Shown here in pieces: positions 22,201 through 27,398 of a stretch of 27,398 nucleotides of DNA. The first letter of the stretch is position 1; the number at the start of each line of letters is the position of its first letter. Position numbers and translations under genes: made by a program. The notes under the pieces are model-generated. The model was not told the origin of the DNA and did not search any database. It saw only the letters and a program-made list of their open reading frames with translations. Origin of the DNA: Candidatus Parcubacteria bacterium (GTDB taxonomy: Bacteria > Patescibacteriota > Microgenomatia > UBA12405). The stretch spans positions 1-27,398 of the forward strand of contig JAEZTF010000003.1 in the NCBI GenBank assembly GCA_023443725.1. The letters are read 5' to 3'.

Positions 22201-22470
22201 ATGTCTAGAAGTTCAAAAAAAGGACCATACGTTGATGCTAAGCTCTTGGAAAAAATTTCCAAAGGAGTTTCATCTATCAAAACTTATGCTAGACACAGCC
22301 AAATTTCTCCAGAATTTGTCGGTAAAAATTTTGAAGTTCACAATGGTAAAAAATTTATCAATGTCTATGTCACTGAAGATATGGTAGGCCATCGCTTAGG
22401 CGAATTTTCTCCTACTCGTACTTTCAAAGGTCATGGTCGTGTTGTTAAAAGAGTTATTGAAAAAACCTAA
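22201..22470 (+). CDS. rpsS: 30S ribosomal protein S19
   Basis: S19 in the 30S head contacts the A-site finger and S13. The 89-residue product has SRSSKKGPYVDAKLLEKI, then TYARHSQISPEFVGKNFEVHNGKKF, and VTEDMVGHRLGEFSPTRTF, the family core, in a normal length. It starts two bases after the rplB stop. A purine-rich stretch (AGAAGAAAGAAA) precedes the ATG but is part of the rplB end and is a poor Shine-Dalgarno. Confidence 0.97.
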   Translation: MSRSSKKGPYVDAKLLEKISKGVSSIKTYARHSQISPEFVGKNFEVHNGKKFINVYVTEDMVGHRLGEFSPTRTFKGHGRVVKRVIEKT

Positions 22471-22476
22471 AATAAT

Positions 22477-22944
22477 ATGGCTAAAGTTATTAAAAAAACT
22501 ACAATCAAAACTAAAACTCCAGTTAAGGCTGTTAAAAAAACAGTCGAAACTAAAGCAGTCGAAGTCAAGAAACCAGTTGAAAAAGCAACTGTTGTTTACA
22601 AAACTGCTCAATACGTCAATAAAAACGTAATGATTTCTCCACGAAAATTACGTTTGCTCGTTGATCGTATTCGACCACTTACCCCAAACAATGCTCTATT
22701 AAATTTAAAATTTGTTAATACCAAAGCTGCAAGAATTTTAGTTCAAGCTTTAAAAAATATTATTGCTGATGCTAAAAATAATTTTAATTTAGACACAGAT
22801 TCACTAAAATTTGATACAATCAAAGCCGACGAAGCTACCAGAATCAAAAGAATGGATAAATCTCATGGTTCTCATTTTGCTCGTGGTCTTATTCAAAAAC
22901 GACATAGTCGTTTGTTAATTAAAGTTAAAGGAGTTCAAAAATAA
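22477..22944 (+). CDS. rplV: 50S ribosomal protein L22 with Lys-rich N-terminal extension
   Basis: L22 lines the exit tunnel with a long beta-hairpin. The core from about residue 45 (AQYVNKNVMISPRKLRLLVDRIR) to the end fits the family. The first 42 or so residues are a low-complexity Lys/Val/Thr/Glu extension absent from E. coli L22, which has 110 residues in total. The hairpin reads RIKRMDKSHGSHFARGLIQK where E. coli has SMKRIMPRAKGRADRILK, two residues longer and lacking the PRAKGRA tip that contacts macrolides and nascent chains. The start at 22477 lies six bases after the rpsS stop and the extension shows no internal Met until the core, so it appears genuine. Confidence 0.94.
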   Translation: MAKVIKKTTIKTKTPVKAVKKTVETKAVEVKKPVEKATVVYKTAQYVNKNVMISPRKLRLLVDRIRPLTPNNALLNLKFVNTKAARILVQALKNIIADAKNNFNLDTDSLKFDTIKADEATRIKRMDKSHGSHFARGLIQKRHSRLLIKVKGVQK

Positions 22945-22945
22945 T

Positions 22946-23587
22946 ATGGGTCAAAAAGTAAATCCAATCGGTTTTAGACTCGAAACTGTTAAAAACAGCC
23001 CAGAATGGCAATCTAGTTGGTTTGCCAACACTAAAAAATATGGAATCTATCTTTTAGAAGATAAAAAAATCCGTGATTTTTTACAAAGTAAATTTTCTTC
23101 TGCTGGTATTGTTGGTATTCGTATCGAAAGATCAGCTAAAAAAATAAAAGTTACTTTGATTGTTTCTCGTCCAGGTTTAGTTATTGGTCGTGGTGGAAAA
23201 GAACTTGAAACCATCAAAAAGCAAATCCAAAAAATTTCTAATCCAATTCGAGGTAAACAAAATATTGAAATCCAAGTTGAAGAATTTAAAAACTCCGATC
23301 TTTCAGCTAAATTAGTAGCTGAAAAAATTGCCTATCAGCTTACCAAAAGAATGCCTTATCGAAGAGTAGTTTTATCATCAATGGAAAAATGTATGTCAGC
23401 TGGATGTAAAGGTGTAAAAGTTGTTTTATCTGGACGTATTAATGGAGCTGAAATTGGTCGTCGAGAAAAATTTTCAGAAGGTAAAATTCCTCTTTCAACA
23501 CTTCGTTCAAAAATTGATTATTTCGAATGTCCATCTTTAACCAGATCAGGATATATCGGTGTTAAAGTTTATCTTTGTTTAATCTAA
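22946..23587 (+). CDS. rpsC: 30S ribosomal protein S3
   Basis: S3 forms part of the mRNA entry channel. The 213-residue product has the N-terminal MGQKVNPIGFRL, the KH domain with GLVIGRGGKELETIKKQI, and the C-terminal domain with GCKGVKVVLSGRINGAEIGR and STLRSKIDYFE. Length and domains are normal. AAAGGAG at 22927-22933 stands 12 bases before the ATG, a weak Shine-Dalgarno inside the rplV end, one of few in the operon. The rplV stop is one base before the ATG. Confidence 0.97.
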   Translation: MGQKVNPIGFRLETVKNSPEWQSSWFANTKKYGIYLLEDKKIRDFLQSKFSSAGIVGIRIERSAKKIKVTLIVSRPGLVIGRGGKELETIKKQIQKISNPIRGKQNIEIQVEEFKNSDLSAKLVAEKIAYQLTKRMPYRRVVLSSMEKCMSAGCKGVKVVLSGRINGAEIGRREKFSEGKIPLSTLRSKIDYFECPSLTRSGYIGVKVYLCLI

Positions 23588-23589
23588 TT

Positions 23590-23991
23590 ATGTTACAACC
23601 AGGTAGAACCAAATATAGAAAACAATTCCGAGGTAAAATGCGGGGTAATTCTAAAGGAAATTTAATTTCCTTTGGCGAATATGGTCTTAAAGCCATGGAT
23701 CGTAGTTGGTTAACTGCCAACCAAATTGAATCAGCTCGTAAAGCCATTTCTCATCACACCAAAAGAAATGGTCGTATGTGGATTAGAATCTTTCCAGACA
23801 AACCATTTACTGAAAAAGGTACTGGTACCATGGGTGCTGGTAAAGGTGATGTCAAAGGTTATGTAGCTGTAGTTAAACCAGGTCGAGTTATTTTTGAACT
23901 TTCAGGTATCAGCGAAACTGATGCTCGAGAAGCTCTTAAATTGGCTGCTGCTAAGTTACCAGTTGTTTGTAAATTTGTTATTAAAAAATAA
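23590..23991 (+). CDS. rplP: 50S ribosomal protein L16
   Basis: L16 lies near the A site and peptidyl-transferase centre. The product has 133 residues from ATG 23590; the five codons upstream in frame belong to the rpsC end. MLQPGRTKYRKQFRGKMRG, RMWIRIFPDKPFTEKGTG, VKGYVAVVKPGRVIFELSG and ALKLAAAKLPVVCKFV are family signatures. In the loop that carries the hydroxylated Arg81 of E. coli (KPLAVRMGKGKG) this protein has KGTGTMGAGKGD, one residue shorter and with no Arg. The start lies two bases after the rpsC stop without a Shine-Dalgarno. Confidence 0.96.
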   Translation: MLQPGRTKYRKQFRGKMRGNSKGNLISFGEYGLKAMDRSWLTANQIESARKAISHHTKRNGRMWIRIFPDKPFTEKGTGTMGAGKGDVKGYVAVVKPGRVIFELSGISETDAREALKLAAAKLPVVCKFVIKK

Positions 23992-24002
23992 ACCTAGATT
24001 TT

Positions 24003-24206
24003 ATGAAAAAAACTGATAAAATTGCCTACAGACAAAAGACAACTTCTGAGTTAATTAAAAACTTAGCTGATTTACGCAAAAGTCTAATTGAAACTCAAGC
24101 TAAATATAGCACTGGTAATCAAAAAGATACTTCTGTCTTTAAAAAAATTAAATATGAGATTGCACTAATCTCAACTATTTTAGCCAATAATTCTAATGAA
24201 AAATAA
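24003..24206 (+). CDS. rpmC: 50S ribosomal protein L29
   Basis: L29 sits beside L23 at the tunnel exit. The 67-residue product has the expected two helices, TSELIKNLADLRKSLIETQ and later FKKIKYEIALISTILANN, with the basic patches between them. The core LR...L pattern is present. The start lies 11 bases after the rplP stop. The last 11 bases overlap rpsQ, so the two are translated in coupled fashion. Confidence 0.9.
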   Translation: MKKTDKIAYRQKTTSELIKNLADLRKSLIETQAKYSTGNQKDTSVFKKIKYEIALISTILANNSNEK

Positions 24207-24459
24207 AACAGTTAACAAAAATGGTAAAACCTTTATAGGTCAAGTCGTTGGTGACAAAATGGCCAATACTATTGTAGTGTCAATGGATTATACTCAACGA
24301 CATCCAATCTATAAAAAAATCATTACCAAACATAAAAAAGTTTATGCCGACAATAATTTATCAGCTAAAGTTGATGATATTGTCAAAATTAGAGAAACTC
24401 GTCCTCTAAGTAAACAAAAGAGATTTATTACTGTTGAAATTATTAAGAAAATTAAATAA
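24196..24459 (+). CDS. rpsQ: 30S ribosomal protein S17
   Basis: S17 is an OB-fold protein that binds 16S rRNA early in 30S assembly. The 87-residue product shows GQVVGDKMANTIVVSMDY, RHPIYKKIITKHKKVYA, and VDDIVKIRETRPLSKQKRF, all typical. The start ATG is inside the end of rpmC and overlaps it by 11 bases, the longest overlap between genes of the ribosomal cluster. No Shine-Dalgarno is seen. Confidence 0.95.
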   Translation: MKNKTVNKNGKTFIGQVVGDKMANTIVVSMDYTQRHPIYKKIITKHKKVYADNNLSAKVDDIVKIRETRPLSKQKRFITVEIIKKIK

Positions 24460-24465
24460 AAAATT

Positions 24466-24837
24466 ATGTCAGTCCAATTAAGAAGCATGATCAAACCGGC
24501 CGACAACTGCGGGGCAAAACTCGTCCAAGTTGTTCACGTCTACAAAGGTTTCTTTCATAAGAAAGGATCCATTGGTGATGTGGTTTTGGCTGTTGTTAAA
24601 CAAGCTATTCCAAATGGTTTAGTTAAGAAAAAAGAAAAAGTTAAAATGGTTATTGTTCGTACCAAAAAAGAATACGGTCGTGAAGATGGATCTTATATTC
24701 GCTTTAGTGACAATGCTGGAGTTATTATTGATTCTCAAAACAATCCTCGTGGAACTCGTATTTTTGGACCAATTGCTCGTGAAATTAAAGATTTAGGCTT
24801 CAACAAAATTGCTTCCATGGCCCAGGAGGTTTATTAA
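24466..24837 (+). CDS. rplN: 50S ribosomal protein L14
   Basis: L14 forms an intersubunit bridge and is the site for the silencing factor RsfS in other bacteria. The 123-residue product has MSVQLRSMIKPADNCGAKLV, then GSIGDVVLAVVKQAIPNG, and IVRTKKEYGREDGSYIRFSDNAG followed by RGTRIFGPIAREI. Length is normal. It starts six bases after the rpsQ stop with no Shine-Dalgarno; its own 3' end carries the Shine-Dalgarno of rplX. Confidence 0.97.
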   Translation: MSVQLRSMIKPADNCGAKLVQVVHVYKGFFHKKGSIGDVVLAVVKQAIPNGLVKKKEKVKMVIVRTKKEYGREDGSYIRFSDNAGVIIDSQNNPRGTRIFGPIAREIKDLGFNKIASMAQEVY

Positions 24838-24838
24838 T

Positions 24839-25165
24839 ATGAAAATTCTTAAAGGTGACAAAGTCAAAATTTTAATTGGAAAAGACAAAGGTCGTGAAGG
24901 TCTTGTGGTAAAAAGTTTTCCTAAAAAAAGCCAACTTTTAGTTGAAGGAATTAATATGTTTAAAAAACATGTTAAACCAACTCAAGGTAGAGCTGGTGGA
25001 ATTATAGAAAAAGAACGAGCTATTTTAATTTCTAAAGTTGCTTTAATTTGTCCAGAATGTAAAAAAACTACTCGTGTAGGTTATAAAATTGACAAATCCG
25101 GTGATAAATATCGTATTTGTAAAAAATGTCAGGCCATCATCAACAATAGTCCTGCTAAAAAATAA
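24839..25165 (+). CDS. rplX: 50S ribosomal protein L24
   Basis: L24 is an assembly initiator with a KOW motif. The product has 108 residues from ATG 24839, chosen over an in-frame upstream codon inside rplN because MKILKGDKVKILIGKDKGREG is the family start and AGGAGG (24824-24829) stands nine bases before it. A four-Cys pair (CPEC and CKKC) in the C-terminal half is a zinc-ribbon form known in many bacterial L24 proteins. This is one of the few genes of the cluster with a strong Shine-Dalgarno; it overlaps the rplN end, which reads AQEVY. Confidence 0.95.
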   Translation: MKILKGDKVKILIGKDKGREGLVVKSFPKKSQLLVEGINMFKKHVKPTQGRAGGIIEKERAILISKVALICPECKKTTRVGYKIDKSGDKYRICKKCQAIINNSPAKK

Positions 25166-25167
25166 TT

Positions 25168-25710
25168 ATGTTAAAAAAAGATATTGAAACCAAACTCAGA
25201 CAAGACTTAATCAATAGTCTAGGCAAAAAGAGAAATGTTTTCTCTTTACCAAGATTATCTGCAGTTGTTGTTAATTATCGTGTTGGTGAAGCTCGAGAAA
25301 GTCAAGAATCTCTTACTAGTGCTACTGAAGAGATTTCCGCTATTACTGGCCAAAAACCAAAACTTTGTAAAGCCAAAAAAGCTGTTGCTGCTTTTAAAAT
25401 TCGTCAAAATGATCCATTAGCTCTTAAAGTTACTCTTCGTGGTCAAAGAATGTATGATTTTGTCGAAAAATTATTTAATCTTATTTTGCCTCGTCTTCGT
25501 GATTTTAAAGGTATGCCTTTAAATGCTTTTGATGATGCTGGTAATTATAATTTAACTATCAAAGATCAAACTCTTTTTCCTGAGATTAATTTGGATAAGG
25601 CCAACAAAATTCGCTCTGTTCAAATTACTATCAAAATTAATACCTCTTCAAAAGAAGATTCAAAAATGTTATTATCTGCCCTAGGCTTCCCATTTGAGAA
25701 AGCTAACTAA
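25168..25710 (+). CDS. rplE: 50S ribosomal protein L5
   Basis: L5 binds 5S rRNA and the P-site tRNA loop. The 180-residue product has LPRLSAVVVNYRVGEA, the KPKLCKAKKAVAAFKIRQND segment with the expected basic patch, RMYDFVEKLFNLILPRLRDF and FPEINLDKANKIRSVQITI, then LLSALGFPF. Length is normal. The start lies two bases after the rplX stop, without a Shine-Dalgarno. Confidence 0.96.
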   Translation: MLKKDIETKLRQDLINSLGKKRNVFSLPRLSAVVVNYRVGEARESQESLTSATEEISAITGQKPKLCKAKKAVAAFKIRQNDPLALKVTLRGQRMYDFVEKLFNLILPRLRDFKGMPLNAFDDAGNYNLTIKDQTLFPEINLDKANKIRSVQITIKINTSSKEDSKMLLSALGFPFEKAN

Positions 25711-25712
25711 AT

Positions 25713-25898
25713 ATGGCTACAACAGCAAAAATAGTTCGAGAACAAAAAAAATTAAAATATAGCGTCCGACATCACAATCGTTGCGCTATTTGTGGGCGAC
25801 CACATGGATTTATTCGTTTATTCGGTATCTGCCGACTTTGCTTTAGGAAACTTGCCCATCAAGGTATGCTTCCAGGAGTTAGAAAAGCCAGCTGGTAA
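25713..25898 (+). CDS. rpsN (rpsZ): 30S ribosomal protein S14, zinc-binding (type Z)
   Basis: This 61-residue form of S14 carries the CAICGRPHGFIRLFGICRLC zinc site with two CxxC pairs, followed by FRKLAHQGMLPGVRKASW, and is the short zinc-containing type, common in Gram-positive bacteria and CPR. It assembles into the 30S head. Only two bases separate it from rplE; the ATG follows AAAT, with no clear Shine-Dalgarno. Its small size makes it easy to miss, but all four Cys are intact. Confidence 0.96.
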   Translation: MATTAKIVREQKKLKYSVRHHNRCAICGRPHGFIRLFGICRLCFRKLAHQGMLPGVRKASW

Positions 25899-25906
25899 TC
25901 AAAATT

Positions 25907-26296
25907 ATGTTGCAATCAACTTCAATAGATTTTTTAATTAGAATCAAAAACGCTTACAAAGCCGGTAAAAAACAGATAGTTGCTCCAGCATCTAATTTCT
26001 GTTTAGATATGGCTCAACTTTTAAAGAAATATAATTTCATTGATGAAGTTTCTATTTCTGAAGGAGTAAAAAAAGAAATTACTCTTAAACTTTCCTATAA
26101 TGGTTTTGAGCCAAAAATTAATGATATTAAGATTTTTTCAAAACCTGGTCGAAGAATTTATGAAAAAGTTTCTTCTCTTCCATGGGGAAAAACTCCAAGT
26201 TCTCTCATAATTATTTCCACTTCTAGTGGTGTTATGTCTCAAAAAGAAGCTAAAGTTAAAGGTTTAGGTGGCGAAATAATCGCTGAAATTTACTAA
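25907..26296 (+). CDS. rpsH: 30S ribosomal protein S8
   Basis: S8 binds the central domain of 16S rRNA, and in E. coli the protein represses the spc operon. The 129-residue product has DFLIRIKNAYKAGKKQIVAPASN at the start, LLKKYNFIDEVSI, then KPGRRIYEKVSSLPWGKTPSSLIIISTSSGVMSQKEAKVKGLGGEII, all typical, with the conserved STSSG near the end. It starts eight bases after the rpsN stop without a Shine-Dalgarno. Confidence 0.96.
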   Translation: MLQSTSIDFLIRIKNAYKAGKKQIVAPASNFCLDMAQLLKKYNFIDEVSISEGVKKEITLKLSYNGFEPKINDIKIFSKPGRRIYEKVSSLPWGKTPSSLIIISTSSGVMSQKEAKVKGLGGEIIAEIY

Positions 26297-26297
26297 T

Positions 26298-26837
26298 ATG
26301 TCACGTATTGGCCGAATGCCCATAACCATCCCAACCGGAGTTACTATCACTACTGACTCTAATTTAGTTACAGTTACTGGTCCAAAAGGATCTATTAGTA
26401 TTAAAATTCCTTTCAAGATTACTGTCGAAGTTAAAGATAATGTGGTTTATGTAACTCGCGTTTCAGAAGATAAGAAAATCAAAGCTTGTCATGGAGCTAC
26501 TAGAGCTCATATCAATAATGCTGTTTTAGGAGTTCAAACACTTTGGAAAAAAGAAATGGAAATAAAAGGTACTGGTTATAAAGCTAGTGTTAATGGCAAT
26601 AAACTTAAATTATTAGTTGGATTTATTCATCCAGTAGAAATGGTTGCCCCAGAAGGAATTTTCTTTGAAGTTCCAGAAGAAACTAAAATTATTATTACTG
26701 GTGTCAATAAAACAGTTGTTGGTCAAGTTGCCAGCAATATTAGAAAAGTCCGACCACCAGAACCTTACAAAGGTAAAGGTGTCCGTTATGCTAACGAATT
26801 TATTAAATTAAAAGCTGGTAAAAAAGCCAAAGCCTAA
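26298..26837 (+). CDS. rplF: 50S ribosomal protein L6
   Basis: L6 binds near the GTPase-associated region of the large subunit. The 179-residue product has MSRIGRMPITIPTGVTI, GPKGSISIKI, and the second-domain segment GTGYKASVNGNKLKLLVGF, then IRKVRPPEPYKGKGVRYANE, all diagnostic. Length is normal. One base separates it from rpsH, and no Shine-Dalgarno is visible, so coupling is likely. Confidence 0.97.
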   Translation: MSRIGRMPITIPTGVTITTDSNLVTVTGPKGSISIKIPFKITVEVKDNVVYVTRVSEDKKIKACHGATRAHINNAVLGVQTLWKKEMEIKGTGYKASVNGNKLKLLVGFIHPVEMVAPEGIFFEVPEETKIIITGVNKTVVGQVASNIRKVRPPEPYKGKGVRYANEFIKLKAGKKAKA

Positions 26838-26843
26838 AATAAT

Positions 26844-27188
26844 ATGATTACACTTAATTCAAAACAACGTCGTCTTAAACGAGTCAGAAATAAAATCAGT
26901 ACCAATTTAGGTATTCCTCGATTGACTGTTTTTAGAAGTAATCAACACATCTGGGCTCAAATAATCGATGACAAGCATGGTAAAACTATGGTTGCTACTT
27001 CAACCAAATCTTTAAAAAATATTAAAGGTAATAAATCTGAAAAAGCTGCTTTGGTTGGTCAAGAAATTGCTAAACTAGCTTTAGAGAAAAAAATTATTAA
27101 TGTTAGATTTGATCGTGGTCTTTATCGTTATCACGGCCGAGTTAAGGCTTTAGCTGATGGCGCTCGATCAGGTGGTTTAAAATTCTAA
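26844..27188 (+). CDS. rplR: 50S ribosomal protein L18
   Basis: L18 binds 5S rRNA together with L5. The 114-residue product has QRRLKRVRNKISTNLGIPRLTVFRSN, then HIWAQIIDDKHGKTMVATSTKSL, VGQEIAKLALEKKI, and the C-terminal FDRGLYRYHGRVKALADGAR, matching the family. It starts six bases after the rplF stop with no Shine-Dalgarno, and the next start follows its stop after one base. Confidence 0.97.
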   Translation: MITLNSKQRRLKRVRNKISTNLGIPRLTVFRSNQHIWAQIIDDKHGKTMVATSTKSLKNIKGNKSEKAALVGQEIAKLALEKKIINVRFDRGLYRYHGRVKALADGARSGGLKF

Positions 27189-27189
27189 T

Positions 27190-27398
27190 ATGGCATACAA
27201 CAATCAAAACAATAACCGAAAAAACGAAAGATTTGAAAAACCAGTCAGTGAATTTACTGATAAAGTGGTTCAAATAAAACGCGTTTCCAAAAAAACTAAA
27301 GGTGGAAATCAAATTCATTTTACTGCTTTAGTTGTCTCTGGTGATAAAAAATCTCGAGTTGGTGTTGGTTTAGGTAAAGCTAAATCTGTGGCTGATGC
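27190..27398 (+). CDS. rpsE: 30S ribosomal protein S5, N-terminal part (cut by window edge)
   Basis: The frame starts at ATG 27190, one base after the rplR stop, and stays open to the window edge: 69 codons plus two bases. The translation has an Asn/Arg-rich start MAYNNQNNNRKNERFEKPVS, then VVQIKRVSKKTKGGNQIHFTALVVSGD and VGVGLGKAKSVADA, the S5 N-terminal double-stranded-RNA-binding-like domain. The position after rplR is the canonical one. S5 helps shape the mRNA entry site and decoding fidelity. The short N-terminal extension before the domain is polar and low in complexity. Whether rpmD (L30), lost in many CPR genomes, follows cannot be seen. Confidence 0.94.
   Translation, partial: MAYNNQNNNRKNERFEKPVSEFTDKVVQIKRVSKKTKGGNQIHFTALVVSGDKKSRVGVGLGKAKSVAD

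Noticed and set aside
22433..22630. Lys/Leu-rich alternative frame across the rpsS/rplV junction
   Set aside because: Low-complexity shadow of the basic L22 extension; the L22 frame has the conserved core downstream.
1..27398. Alternative genetic code with TGA as Gly (known in some CPR lineages)
   Set aside because: All conserved genes are open without in-frame TGA, and Gly positions use GGN codons, so the standard bacterial code is enough.

Overview
The window is a contiguous piece of a low-GC bacterial chromosome from, most probably, the Candidate Phyla Radiation (Patescibacteria), with Microgenomates as the best guess. That placement is inference from compact gene packing, reduced or altered ribosomal proteins, very few Shine-Dalgarno sites in the ribosomal operon, and envelope proteins of a type common in that group. 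The standard genetic code fits: no in-frame TGA is needed, and 31 of the 33 visible stop codons are TAA, two are TAG and none is TGA.

Layout. (1) 1-5783: 3' part of rpoB, then rpoC, rpsL and rpsG, closed by a terminator. (2) 5851-15367: about 9.5 kb of envelope and accessory genes that separate rpsG from fusA. These are a membrane protein with a possible PilM-like front half and a LytR_C-like outer domain, a reverse-strand Nudix hydrolase, rmlB-rmlC-rmlD for dTDP-rhamnose, a SIMPL/DUF541 membrane protein, a large Cys-rich surface protein with duplicated thrombospondin-1-like modules and a HEVVH metallopeptidase motif, and a reverse-strand FAD oxidoreductase. (3) 15467-18112: fusA, a terminator, then a 74-residue zinc-ribbon protein with its own promoter and terminator. 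(4) 18406-27398: tuf followed by the S10/spc ribosomal cluster (rpsJ to rpsE, the last cut by the window edge), with almost no intergenic space.

The main discovery candidate is a promoter-leader module of roughly 190 nt that occurs twice: upstream of the Nudix gene (reverse strand, 8044-8232) and upstream of the zinc-ribbon gene (17710-17887). Both copies have a TTGA-type -35 box, a 17-nt spacer and a TATAAT box, followed by a leader of about 150 nt. In each leader one hairpin carries a CGCAC-containing apical loop. The second hairpin has an internal loop of AAACTT opposite AG(A/C)TTC. The helix sequences differ between copies but still pair, which is what a conserved structured RNA would show. 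In both, the 3' arm of the second helix can pair alternatively with downstream sequence. I do not recognise it as a known riboswitch class. The two controlled proteins are unrelated, and their genes are the only two ending in TAG.

Other points of interest: an EF-Tu whose switch I has KIVTI in place of the near-universal RGITI; four accessory genes whose -10 boxes lie 8-10 nt before the start codon, implying leaderless mRNAs; ribosomal-protein changes near the decoding centre, tunnel and peptidyl-transferase centre (S12 K88R, shortened L2, altered L16 and L22 loops); and a tandem near-identical 426-bp repeat in the surface metallopeptidase. Everything is read by eye from the sequence; no alignment or database search was run.
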